Source of the DNA: an uncultured beta proteobacterium
GTDB taxonomy: Bacteria; Pseudomonadota; Gammaproteobacteria; Burkholderiales; Burkholderiaceae
Reading direction: 5' to 3'
DNA: 5,673 nucleotides
NCBI GenBank assembly: GCA_903909925.1
Contig: CAIVXR010000185.1
Coordinates: 1-5,673 of the forward strand
Position numbers and translations under genes: made by a program. Positions 1 to 5,501 of the stretch are shown in pieces. The notes under the pieces were generated by a model, which saw nothing but the letters and a program-made list of their open reading frames with translations, was not told where the DNA came from and searched no databases. Within the stretch, counting starts at the first letter, position 1. Every line of letters starts with the position of its first letter.

Positions 1-605
1 GCGCCAAATCCAGGAACATTAGAAAGACCATGTGCTAAATCACGGCCAAAAGAAACATTGTAGTTTGGATCATTGGACTTATCTAAAGATGACTTAAAGT
101 TTGGCACTACACGACCAAGAATATTACGTTCTAAAGAACCAGCAACGCTAGCGCCAAGTGCTGCTCCTTCTGGTCCAAGAACAGAGCCGATAGCCCCACC
201 AGCAATAACACCTAATGTGCCAAATATTCCAGCGGCAGGTCCTTGGTCAGCCCAAAGGCTATGAATAAATTTGTAATCCTTTTGCACTTCTTGCAATGGC
301 TTAGAAGCCCAACGTGCAAGTGTGCCAATAACAGGAGTATTGGAAACAAAACCAGTAACGGCTCCAGCAACATCCTTTGTATCTTTAAGAATATTATTCC
401 ACCATCCGCCTGAATTATAGGTTTGTTGGTGTTGCTGTAAAGCATTAGCAGTCTGAGAAACAGAATCTACTGATGCAAGAGTATTGGCAGCGCTTGGGTC
501 ATTAGATTGAATAGCAGCTGCTTTAATAGCAGAAGATGCACGAGGATACGATTTAGCAATTTGATTGCCTAGGTCAATTCCAGTTTCATTGGGATTTGTC
601 GCCAT
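1..605 (-). CDS. Partial phage protein with a glycine-zipper segment (5' part only)
   Basis: Translating the minus strand from the ATG at 603-605 gives 201 uninterrupted codons and the frame is still open at the window edge, so the C-terminus is missing. I do not recognise the protein. Residues 1-65 are polar, rich in A, S, N and Q, and probably flexible. Residues 67-120 hold W/K/F-containing amphipathic stretches. Residues 122-158 form a hydrophobic Gly/Ala-rich segment with repeated small-residue spacing (AGIFGTLGVIAGGAIGSVLG), like glycine zippers that pack in or against membranes. Residues 168-190 are polar again. It starts 3 bases after the stop of the preceding gene, with only a weak GGGAAA-like ribosome site, so it is probably translated by coupling. 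A virion-internal or DNA-ejection protein is possible from the glycine zipper and the position downstream of portal; this is inference. That it is a real gene is likely, from its long open frame, tight packing and phage-like composition. Confidence 0.85.
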   Translation of the reverse strand, partial: MATNPNETGIDLGNQIAKSYPRASSAIKAAAIQSNDPSAANTLASVDSVSQTANALQQHQQTYNSGGWWNNILKDTKDVAGAVTGFVSNTPVIGTLARWASKPLQEVQKDYKFIHSLWADQGPAAGIFGTLGVIAGGAIGSVLGPEGAALGASVAGSLERNILGRVVPNFKSSLDKSNDPNYNVSFGRDLAHGLSNVPGFG

Positions 606-608
606 AGG

Positions 609-1058
609 TTATTTTCCCAATAGTTGCGCTAAGCGTTGCAATTCAGGAGAAGCATCTGGGCGTGATGCTAGTGCTTGTACGGCTTGCTTGGCAGAAGATC
701 CTCCTGCTTGCATAGGCATATTGCCAAGGATTGATGGTCCAGGTCCAGGTCCTAGCGGTGAACCAGCAGTAACTGGTTCATTAGGGCGCATGGTTGGAGC
801 AGTCAATGGAGTAATAGGTTGACCTGCTTGTGCTTGTTGTTGCCCACTTTGCTGTGCTTGCTGTGCAGGCAAAGCCGATGGTGTTGCAGACTTTGACATA
901 GGAGCAGATGCTTGTAAATCCATTAGCTCTTGTCCATCGCCATAATTAGGCATACCAGAGATATACCGTTGTGCTTGCTTTGATGCTGGTCCGCCATCGG
1001 TTCTGCGACTCATCGCTCCAGGGCCTGATGTCATTGCCGGCTTATTTGCCTGTGGCAT
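609..1058 (-). CDS. Hypothetical P/Q/A/G-rich, probably disordered phage protein (149 aa)
   Basis: Unrecognised protein of low complexity. Residues 1-35 are polar, rich in P, G, A, S and K. Residues 60-80 are dominated by Gln and Ala (AQQAQQSGQQQAQAGQ). Residues 81-120 are rich in Pro and Gly, including a PLGPGPGP run. Only the last 28 residues (about 121-149, ending ELQRLAQLLGK) look able to form a regular amphipathic helix. There is no signal peptide, membrane segment or enzyme motif. The ATG at 1056-1058 is well supported: GGGAG lies at 1065-1069 on the minus strand, 6 bases upstream, and the start follows the previous stop codon after one base. The composition resembles the disordered C-terminal tail of the portal in the same operon. 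A helper of head assembly or a structural accessory protein is possible, but nothing in the sequence fixes a role. It sits between the 73-residue protein and the glycine-zipper protein, all in the same direction. Confidence 0.85.
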   Translation of the reverse strand: MPQANKPAMTSGPGAMSRRTDGGPASKQAQRYISGMPNYGDGQELMDLQASAPMSKSATPSALPAQQAQQSGQQQAQAGQPITPLTAPTMRPNEPVTAGSPLGPGPGPSILGNMPMQAGGSSAKQAVQALASRPDASPELQRLAQLLGK

Positions 1059-1059
1059 C

Positions 1060-1281
1060 TTATTCTCCCTTGTTTAGTGTTTCAATGGTACGGGCGGCAT
1101 ACTCGTGAAACGATTTTTGATCATCCACGAAACTTGCATGTGTATCTATCATGTGCGTTAGCACAGAGAAAAAATTTGAAAAGACGGTGAATATGTCCGA
1201 CACCGTATCGGCAAACAGGGCAAGCAAATCCCAGCCACTAATGTGTACTGGCTTACGCCCACCCTGTTCATCGTAATTCAT
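1060..1281 (-). CDS. Small amphipathic hypothetical phage protein (73 aa)
   Basis: Unrecognised small protein. The N-terminus (residues 1-14) is polar. Residues 16-45 are rich in F, L, V, I and W but interrupted by Asp, Ser and His (WDLLALFADTVSDIFTVF followed by SNFFSVL). This looks more like a strongly amphipathic helix that binds a surface, a membrane face or a partner protein than a true transmembrane span. Residues 50-73 are charged and helical in character, suitable for a short coiled coil. The ATG at 1279-1281 lies 4 bases after the stop of the lysine-rich gene and has no clear Shine-Dalgarno sequence, so translation probably depends on coupling. The stop codon is one base before the next start. 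Its size and its position after portal match the many uncharacterised small proteins of phage head modules. A role in virion assembly is only inferred from the context. Confidence 0.8.
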   Translation of the reverse strand: MNYDEQGGRKPVHISGWDLLALFADTVSDIFTVFSNFFSVLTHMIDTHASFVDDQKSFHEYAARTIETLNKGE

Positions 1282-1285
1282 TTGA

Positions 1286-1483
1286 TTACTTCATTGGCTT
1301 TCCGGCAGTGTTGCCTGTGCCTTTTGTTCCTGAAGGTTGTACGCTGTACTTGATTGTTGAAGCGCCAGCCTTAGATGCTCCAGCCTTTGATTGAATCTTT
1401 GCGCCTTGTACAGGTGCTACGCCATGTCCGCCTTGATTTGCAGGCTTAGGAACTGACGCTCCGAGTTTTGATTTTGTTGCCAT
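1286..1483 (-). CDS. Small lysine-rich phage protein without acidic residues (65 aa)
   Basis: Unrecognised 65-residue protein of low complexity made mostly of Gly, Ala, Ser, Lys, Thr and Pro. It has ten lysines and no Asp, Glu, Arg, Cys, Trp or Phe, so it must be strongly basic and is probably unfolded in isolation. A short internal tandem repeat, KAGAS KAGAS, covers residues 33-42. The start is well supported: AGGAG lies at 1491-1495 on the minus strand, 7 bases before the ATG at 1481-1483, the strongest ribosome site among the small genes. It lies 38 bases after the portal stop, beyond a pair of hairpins. A net positive tail-like protein could bind DNA, RNA or an acidic protein surface in the head, but this rests on charge alone. 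Low complexity lowers certainty; the strong ribosome site and close packing make a real gene likely. Confidence 0.75.
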   Translation of the reverse strand: MATKSKLGASVPKPANQGGHGVAPVQGAKIQSKAGASKAGASTIKYSVQPSGTKGTGNTAGKPMK

Positions 1484-1490
1484 TGTTTAT

Positions 1491-1495
1491 CTCCT
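1491..1495 (-). promoter_or_regulatory. Ribosome binding site AGGAG of the lysine-rich gene
   Basis: The minus strand reads AGGAG followed by 7 bases and ATG. This fixes the start at 1483 and suggests independent translation initiation after the hairpins that follow portal. Confidence 0.75.
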
Positions 1496-1508
1496 ATAGG
1501 TTTATTTT

Positions 1509-1534
1509 CTCACCAGAAACGTTAGGCTGGTGAG
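1509..1534 (-). repeat. Perfect 8-bp hairpin around the portal stop codon
   Basis: CTCACCAG at 1509-1516 and CTGGTGAG at 1527-1534 are exact inverted repeats with a 10-base loop that contains the portal stop codon TAA (1522-1524). In the minus-strand transcript the stem is followed by AAAATAAA and not by a U run, so it is not a classical intrinsic terminator. It could protect or process the mRNA, or insulate translation between portal and the lysine-rich gene. Confidence 0.7.
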
Positions 1535-3306
1535 CGTCTGGATACAGACGCAGCAAGCTGCGGTGAACCAGAAGAAGAAAGTCCTGCAAGCAGGTTCTGT
1601 AGTGCAGAGCCTCCACCTTGCGGTGCTGACATTGGAGCGCCACCTTGCGGTGGAGTAGGCTCCCCAGTAGGAGCCTGACCTGGGGCTTGTGCCTCACCAG
1701 CGGCTGCAACTTCTGGGGAAACTTGAGGTGCAAAGGCTTGGGCAATAACATCTTCAATGTTATCTCCAGCCATGCGGCCTTTAATCGCTGCTGCGATTGC
1801 TGTAATAGCCTTTGAAGGGTCTTGCCCTTGCATTGCCATTGAAGGAATAGCCTGAGCATAAGCCGCTACCGATTGCATAAGAGCATCGCGTAGTTCTTCT
1901 ACTTCTACTCGTTCTTCTTCCATAGTGACGTTCATTTCCCATGGCATCTGACGGCGTAAGAAATCTCTAGAAATAAGTTTATCACCTCTGGCTTGCAAAC
2001 CAAATACTAATGCGCGGTTTGGATCAAGTCCTGCCATCATGCCGTAAGAGACATCGCACCAGTAATCGCCTTGAATATCCTTTTTAGGGGTGTAGGTAAT
2101 TTCATAAGGAGCGCCAGCGTTAACACCACGTACTTCTTTTTCAACATCGCCAAATAACTTCTCATCCATCATAAAACAGATGCGGATAAGGTGGCGGAAT
2201 GCTTCTGCAAAGACTGCTTGTGCTGTCTTGACTTGAGTGTCAAATCCACCCATAAGGGCTTCTACGCCACGGCCAGTAACGATAGAACCTGATTGCTGTC
2301 CTAGACGGCCTTGTGGGTAGCGTGAGCCTACTCGTAGTTCTTGGTCAAGGGCTGCTGTCTCTTGGAAAATTCCATTAGGAATATCAAGACCGACACGGCG
2401 AATCTTCTCTGGGTTAGCAGAACGGATGGTTGCATCTGGGCCAATTTCAAGAACGTTAACATCAGAAGGAAGGGCAAATGGAGCCTGTACTGATTTCTGT
2501 GCGGCTTCCAACTGAAGGGTGGCAAATCGTGCGCGGGCTACTTGCACCCACATAATGTCATCAAACTGTCCACGTTGGTTCTCATCTGAGTCAACGCCAG
2601 GGCGGGTAGCAATAACTACAGGCAATTCGCCAAGTGTATTGACTGCTCGCTCAAGGACAAGGTTTTTGCGCTCAGGTACAAAAAGGACCAACTCGTCCTT
2701 ATCCTGATAACGGTATACCTCAAGTAATCGCTCAGAATTGCGGTCCTCATATTGTCCACGAATCATTGACTCCATTTCAGGAAAGTCATTGCACAATTCG
2801 CGCACTGTCTTTTGATAGCGCTTGGTATAGGAAAGCAACTTGCCAAAGCGGTCATGCTCTGGGTATGAGCCAATGGGATTATCAATGCGAATCATTGGGC
2901 GATTATTTTCATAATCAGGCTCAACGATAAAAGCAAGCATTCCAAAGGTAAGATAACGGTCTGCGCCGGTATACATCAAAGTTTGTAGATTACATGAATC
3001 ACGATAGCCAGAAGCAATCATGGTGCGCTTATCAGCGCGTTTTCTGGCACGGTCAGAGATAGCATCTGTAGTGTCACAGTTAAATGCTGGAAGCGGAGCA
3101 ATAACTTCTGCTACATCTCGAGCCGCAATGTCAATAAAGTTTGACACCATTGGTTTAGGAAATTCATCGGGGAACATTCCTGGAAATACCTGTTGAATGT
3201 CTCCTTGGCGGATAGACATAAGATCAGACCAGCGCGAATCGCGTGTGTGGTTTCTATCGCGTAACTTCTTGACTTTAGTTGCCAAAACATCAATATCTTG
3301 GGCCAT
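1522..3306 (-). CDS. Phage portal protein
   Basis: Portal protein: the ring at one head vertex through which the terminase pumps DNA and to which the neck and tail attach. The length (594 aa), the position immediately after the large terminase and the segment pattern fit the family; no single short motif is diagnostic. From the preferred start, residues 1-35 are a charged helix, about 40-75 include a PGMFPDEFPKP loop, and about 138-155 hold an IDNPIGSYPEHD element of the type common in portal clip/wing domains. About 330-385 (GRLGQQSGSIVTGRG followed by a long helix) fit the stem and crown. Residues 462-525 are helical, and the last 70 or so are rich in P, G, Q and A and probably disordered. 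An ATG at 3321 would add five residues, but GGAGG at 3315-3319 lies 8 bases before the ATG at 3304-3306, so I chose the latter. The start overlaps the terminase end by 17 bases. Confidence 0.85.
   Translation of the reverse strand: MAQDIDVLATKVKKLRDRNHTRDSRWSDLMSIRQGDIQQVFPGMFPDEFPKPMVSNFIDIAARDVAEVIAPLPAFNCDTTDAISDRARKRADKRTMIASGYRDSCNLQTLMYTGADRYLTFGMLAFIVEPDYENNRPMIRIDNPIGSYPEHDRFGKLLSYTKRYQKTVRELCNDFPEMESMIRGQYEDRNSERLLEVYRYQDKDELVLFVPERKNLVLERAVNTLGELPVVIATRPGVDSDENQRGQFDDIMWVQVARARFATLQLEAAQKSVQAPFALPSDVNVLEIGPDATIRSANPEKIRRVGLDIPNGIFQETAALDQELRVGSRYPQGRLGQQSGSIVTGRGVEALMGGFDTQVKTAQAVFAEAFRHLIRICFMMDEKLFGDVEKEVRGVNAGAPYEITYTPKKDIQGDYWCDVSYGMMAGLDPNRALVFGLQARGDKLISRDFLRRQMPWEMNVTMEEERVEVEELRDALMQSVAAYAQAIPSMAMQGQDPSKAITAIAAAIKGRMAGDNIEDVIAQAFAPQVSPEVAAAGEAQAPGQAPTGEPTPPQGGAPMSAPQGGGSALQNLLAGLSSSGSPQLAASVSRRSPA
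1534..1551 (-). repeat. Perfect 7-bp hairpin with tetraloop in the portal 3' end
   Basis: GCGTCTG at 1534-1540 and CAGACGC at 1545-1551 form a perfect stem with a 4-base loop. It lies within the last codons of portal, directly next to the hairpin at 1509-1534 and sharing one base with it, so the two could stack in the mRNA. Confidence 0.65.
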
Positions 3307-5224
3307 AGAAGGTACCTCCATTCGCTGCTAGTTTTTCATTCATCTTTGCGTATTCTTCAAGGTTTACTACTCTGCGGCTGGCAATCTGATTGCGCGTGGC
3401 AAACGGATTTTTAACAAACGTTCCGCCATAAGCACCAGCTTGGTTGATATAGTCACGCATCTGCGTCTCTGCAAACCAGAGAGCCATAGGGCCATCTTGC
3501 TTATTCTTTGTGCCTGCTGACCAAGTAATCAACTGCTCGATAAGAGCCTTGATATGTTCGTTGTCGGCTCGTGGCAAATCCAATATGTTGGAGCCTTTAA
3601 TATGCTTGCCTTGGTTGTCAAGCGAGCCGAACAATCCCGCCATAGATGCCACACCGAATTCAGCATCCATCTTGTTTGCGCCCGTATAGTGTTGAACGAG
3701 CCTGATACCTCTAGAGGCGAGGTGGCGGTTAATTTCTTCATCTTGGGTGAGAAAGAGCTGAAAAGCATTCTTCTCAATAACCCATACCTTTGGGTTGTAC
3801 TTTTCTGTCCAGCCCTTAATTAAGTCTCTAATCATTTGCGGTGTCGGTGCTGGCATCTTTGATGCTTCAAGCAAATATCGTTTGCCTGTGGTTCTATCTC
3901 CTGCATAAGCGATAGAGAATGTATCTCCTGACATGGCAGGATCCATAGAGCAAACAACGTACTGGTCATTGAGCGTGGCTGGCTGTCCTGGTCCACCAGG
4001 AATGAGTGGGCCAATAGGGCGCATACCGCTAATAGAACCGCGTACTGCTTCTGGAGAAAATATTGCTGATGATTCAACATCTTGCTGCTGGTAGACCATT
4101 GCCCAAGTCTTTGGGTCAATAAGTCCACGGCGTCTGCGAAGGTGAGGGCCAGACCAGCGTGGGTATAAACCTTCTGCATCTGGGAGCGTGTCATCTGCAT
4201 CCCAAGGGCGGTCTGACTTAGGCCAGAGTGTTACCCACTTGTTTGGGTCATCGTGAAATTCCAGAACGGCTGGCATGGCCAAGTAAGTCCAAGGCGAGGT
4301 ACCGTCTGGGTACCTGTCTGGGTTACGCATCTCTCGGTATAGATCCATTGGGTCTACTCGAGTACCTACGCACAGAATCTTTCCCGTTGGTCCAACACGA
4401 GTTAAGACTTCCTGCTGAATCCAGCGAATCTGCTTTTCGTATTCTCCAGCGTTAGCCAAAGTCACACAGTCATCGAGAATGATTAAATCTGCACGGGCGC
4501 CATAAATCTGGCCGCCAATACCTAGAGCTTGAACGGTAGGGTCTTTTTCACCTGAGTCGCGTTCTAAGTAGATAGCGTCTGATGTCCACTTATCTGCCGT
4601 TGCTTTGAAGCCTTCAACTGGTGCGTATCGTCTTTGCAGTTCTGCCCACTGAGGCTGTGTTAGCCTTTGCTTGATGGCATAAAGAAATTCCTTTGCCATA
4701 CCTTGAGTTTTAGAAACGAGCTTGATACGAACGTTAGGATTAGTGACGATTCTGTATGTCACATAGTCTATGCTGACTGTCATGCTTTTAGCGTGTTCCG
4801 GCGGCATATTGACCAGAACGTAATTCTTAAAGCCTTTTTCATACATCATATTGCCATGAAGCCAGGCTGGTTCACCTTCTTCTAAAAGAGAGGTGATATT
4901 GCGTTGATGATCAAAAGTGCGGGAATTGAGATATTTGGTTCTAAATTCTTCAAAGCTAATTTCGGTATCTTCTTGAGATACTACGCCTTTACGCTTTTGC
5001 AAGACTCGCAGTAGGTCAATGGCTTCTTTGAATTGAGGGTCTGAGGAGCGATAATATTCATAAGACTTGACAGACTTGCCAACTGCGCGGCAAGCATCTT
5101 CCACAGTCACGCCTTCTTCAATCAGCGCAAGAAGGCGTTTTTTAGCATCGCTGGCCGACAAGGTAGCACCTGATGCTAGCTTGTATGCGTTGCGGTCTTT
5201 TACCTCGCTGAGTTTTTTTGCCAC
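3290..5224 (-). CDS. terL: Phage terminase large subunit (packaging ATPase and nuclease) with N-terminal HTH
   Basis: Motor and nuclease that cuts concatemeric DNA and drives it into the prohead through the portal. Residues about 22-75 form a helix-turn-helix segment (VEDACRAVG, then SVKSYEYYRSSDPQFKEAID) like that of small terminases. The ATPase domain (about 100-330) shows a Walker A-like loop PPEHAKS at 141-147 with Lys146 and Ser147, a Walker B strand DLIILDD at 246-252, and a coupling motif ILCVGTR at 283-289. The RNase H-like nuclease domain follows. Candidate metal ligands are Asp428 (VVCSMDPAMSGD), Glu484 (KVWVIEK) and Asp577 (DGPMALWFAE). At 644 residues it is longer than many large terminases, partly through the HTH extension. 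The start codon is GTG (5222-5224), with AAAGGA 10 bases upstream and no alternative ATG before residue 126. Its end overlaps portal. No separate small subunit is visible in the window. Confidence 0.93.
   Translation of the reverse strand: MAKKLSEVKDRNAYKLASGATLSASDAKKRLLALIEEGVTVEDACRAVGKSVKSYEYYRSSDPQFKEAIDLLRVLQKRKGVVSQEDTEISFEEFRTKYLNSRTFDHQRNITSLLEEGEPAWLHGNMMYEKGFKNYVLVNMPPEHAKSMTVSIDYVTYRIVTNPNVRIKLVSKTQGMAKEFLYAIKQRLTQPQWAELQRRYAPVEGFKATADKWTSDAIYLERDSGEKDPTVQALGIGGQIYGARADLIILDDCVTLANAGEYEKQIRWIQQEVLTRVGPTGKILCVGTRVDPMDLYREMRNPDRYPDGTSPWTYLAMPAVLEFHDDPNKWVTLWPKSDRPWDADDTLPDAEGLYPRWSGPHLRRRRGLIDPKTWAMVYQQQDVESSAIFSPEAVRGSISGMRPIGPLIPGGPGQPATLNDQYVVCSMDPAMSGDTFSIAYAGDRTTGKRYLLEASKMPAPTPQMIRDLIKGWTEKYNPKVWVIEKNAFQLFLTQDEEINRHLASRGIRLVQHYTGANKMDAEFGVASMAGLFGSLDNQGKHIKGSNILDLPRADNEHIKALIEQLITWSAGTKNKQDGPMALWFAETQMRDYINQAGAYGGTFVKNPFATRNQIASRRVVNLEEYAKMNEKLAANGGTFYGPRY
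3315..3319 (-). promoter_or_regulatory. Ribosome binding site GGAGG of portal, inside the terminase gene
   Basis: GGAGG on the minus strand lies 8 bases before the ATG at 3304-3306 and inside the last codons of the terminase. It covers the second codon of the alternative in-frame ATG at 3321, which itself has no such site. This decides the start and suggests portal translation is coupled to terminase translation. Confidence 0.8.
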
Positions 5225-5234
5225 TGGGTATAAA

Positions 5235-5240
5235 TCCTTT
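5235..5240 (-). promoter_or_regulatory. Ribosome binding site AAAGGA of the terminase
   Basis: AAAGGA on the minus strand lies 10 bases before the GTG start, slightly farther than ideal. Together with the GTG codon this suggests moderate translation, reasonable for a protein needed in small amounts. Confidence 0.55.
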
Positions 5241-5247
5241 AAGTAGT

Positions 5248-5263
5248 GCGCCCTATGGGGCGC
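5248..5263. repeat. Perfect 6-bp GC hairpin, 23 bases upstream of the terminase start
   Basis: GCGCCC at 5248-5253 and GGGCGC at 5258-5263 form a stem of G:C pairs only, with a 4-base loop. It lies just upstream of the terminase ribosome site in the minus-strand transcript. On the plus strand it is followed by CTTTGGGTT, a poor terminator tail. Confidence 0.6.
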
Positions 5264-5290
5264 CTTTGGGTTATCCTTGGGGGCGCCTTT
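5257..5290. repeat. 11-bp direct repeat GGGGCGCCTTT, two copies
   Basis: Identical copies lie at 5257-5267 and 5280-5290, 23 bases apart. Each contains the palindrome GGCGCC and each overlaps a hairpin arm. CGCCTTTA of the second copy recurs at 5495-5502. Confidence 0.6.
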
Positions 5291-5296
5291 AGCGCC
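5282..5296. repeat. 5-bp GC hairpin followed by an AT-rich tail on the plus strand
   Basis: GGCGC at 5282-5286 and GCGCC at 5292-5296 pair around CTTTA. The plus strand continues AATTATTTATT, giving a weak intrinsic-terminator shape for rightward transcription. The stem is short and the tail is not a pure T run. Confidence 0.4.
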
Positions 5297-5315
5297 AATT
5301 ATTTATTCCCTATGG

Positions 5316-5341
5316 GGAAGCCTGCAAGGCTTACGGCTTCC
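5316..5341. repeat. 7-bp hairpin with a duplicated right arm
   Basis: GGAAGCC at 5316-5322 pairs perfectly with GGCTTCC at 5335-5341 around a 12-base loop. The loop contains a second GGCTT (5328-5332) that can pair instead with AAGCC at 5318-5322 around TGCAA. The two pairings exclude each other. Confidence 0.6.
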
Positions 5342-5349
5342 TACCAGAT

Positions 5350-5371
5350 CGTCAGCCCCAAAAGGCTGACG
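5350..5371. repeat. Perfect 8-bp hairpin, the cleanest stem upstream of the terminase
   Basis: CGTCAGCC at 5350-5357 and GGCTGACG at 5364-5371 are exact inverted repeats around a 6-base loop, CCAAAA (TTTTGG in the minus-strand transcript). Neither strand continues with a T run, so a structural RNA element or protein site fits better than a terminator. Confidence 0.7.
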
Positions 5372-5381
5372 TATAACCACA

Positions 5382-5434
5382 GTTCGTCTCACTGGCTACG
5401 TTCGCTTGAGGCTCACTCTGCCGTGAGCCGAACG
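5382..5434. repeat. Compound hairpin with two competing left arms
   Basis: GGCTCAC (5410-5416) pairs with GTGAGCC (5423-5429), and outside it CGTTC (5399-5403) pairs with GAACG (5430-5434), leaving six unpaired bases on the left side. A second left arm, GTTCGTCTCAC at 5382-5392, can pair with GTGAGCCGAAC at 5423-5433 in 10 of 11 positions. Only one of the two structures can form at a time, a layout seen in switching leaders. Confidence 0.6.
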
Positions 5435-5455
5435 GACAGACCCGTTTTATTTTAT
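5431..5455 (+). terminator. Possible weak rightward terminator
   Basis: AACGG at 5431-5435 and CCGTT at 5442-5446 form a 5-bp stem with a 6-base loop, followed on the plus strand by TTATTTTAT. The stronger stem ending at 5434 lies just before it and shares bases. No plus-strand gene is visible to the left, so it would act only on rightward transcripts starting within this region or on antisense reads. The stem is short. Confidence 0.3.
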
Positions 5456-5501
5456 CCCCTATATATACTAAGGTGGTGGATTTAGGCTTTATCCCGCCTT
5501 T

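Larger units (their letters stand above)
5251..5317. repeat. 10-bp direct repeat CCCTATGGGG, two copies
   Basis: Identical copies lie at 5251-5260 and 5308-5317, 57 bases apart. CCCTAT recurs at 5457-5462. The first copy spans the loop of the hairpin at 5248-5263; the second leads into the left arm of the hairpin at 5316-5341. Confidence 0.6.

Noticed and set aside
565..822. 85-codon plus-strand frame
   Set aside because: Antisense to the low-complexity 149-residue gene; its Gly/Pro/Ala content mirrors that gene.
1494..1859. 121-codon minus-strand frame within the portal 3' end
   Set aside because: It is a shifted reading of the Gln/Pro-rich portal tail, with a biased Leu/Gln/Arg composition and no ribosome site. 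It is a shadow of portal.
3554..3823. 89-codon plus-strand frame opposite the terminase
   Set aside because: It lies wholly antisense to conserved nuclease-domain coding sequence and lacks a ribosome site or family features.
5370..5440. Possible tRNA, suggested by GTTCG strings near hairpins
   Set aside because: The GTTCG strings are not flanked by a paired T-arm, and no cloverleaf with acceptor stem or anticodon arm can be drawn on either strand.
5245..5455. CRISPR array or tandem repeat locus
   Set aside because: The repeats are only 10-11 bases, in two copies each, with unequal spacing; no repeat-spacer pattern is present.
5246..5485. 79-codon plus-strand open frame beginning with GTG
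   Set aside because: It runs straight through the hairpin cluster and its codons follow the inverted repeats. There is no ribosome site before it and the protein has no recognisable features.
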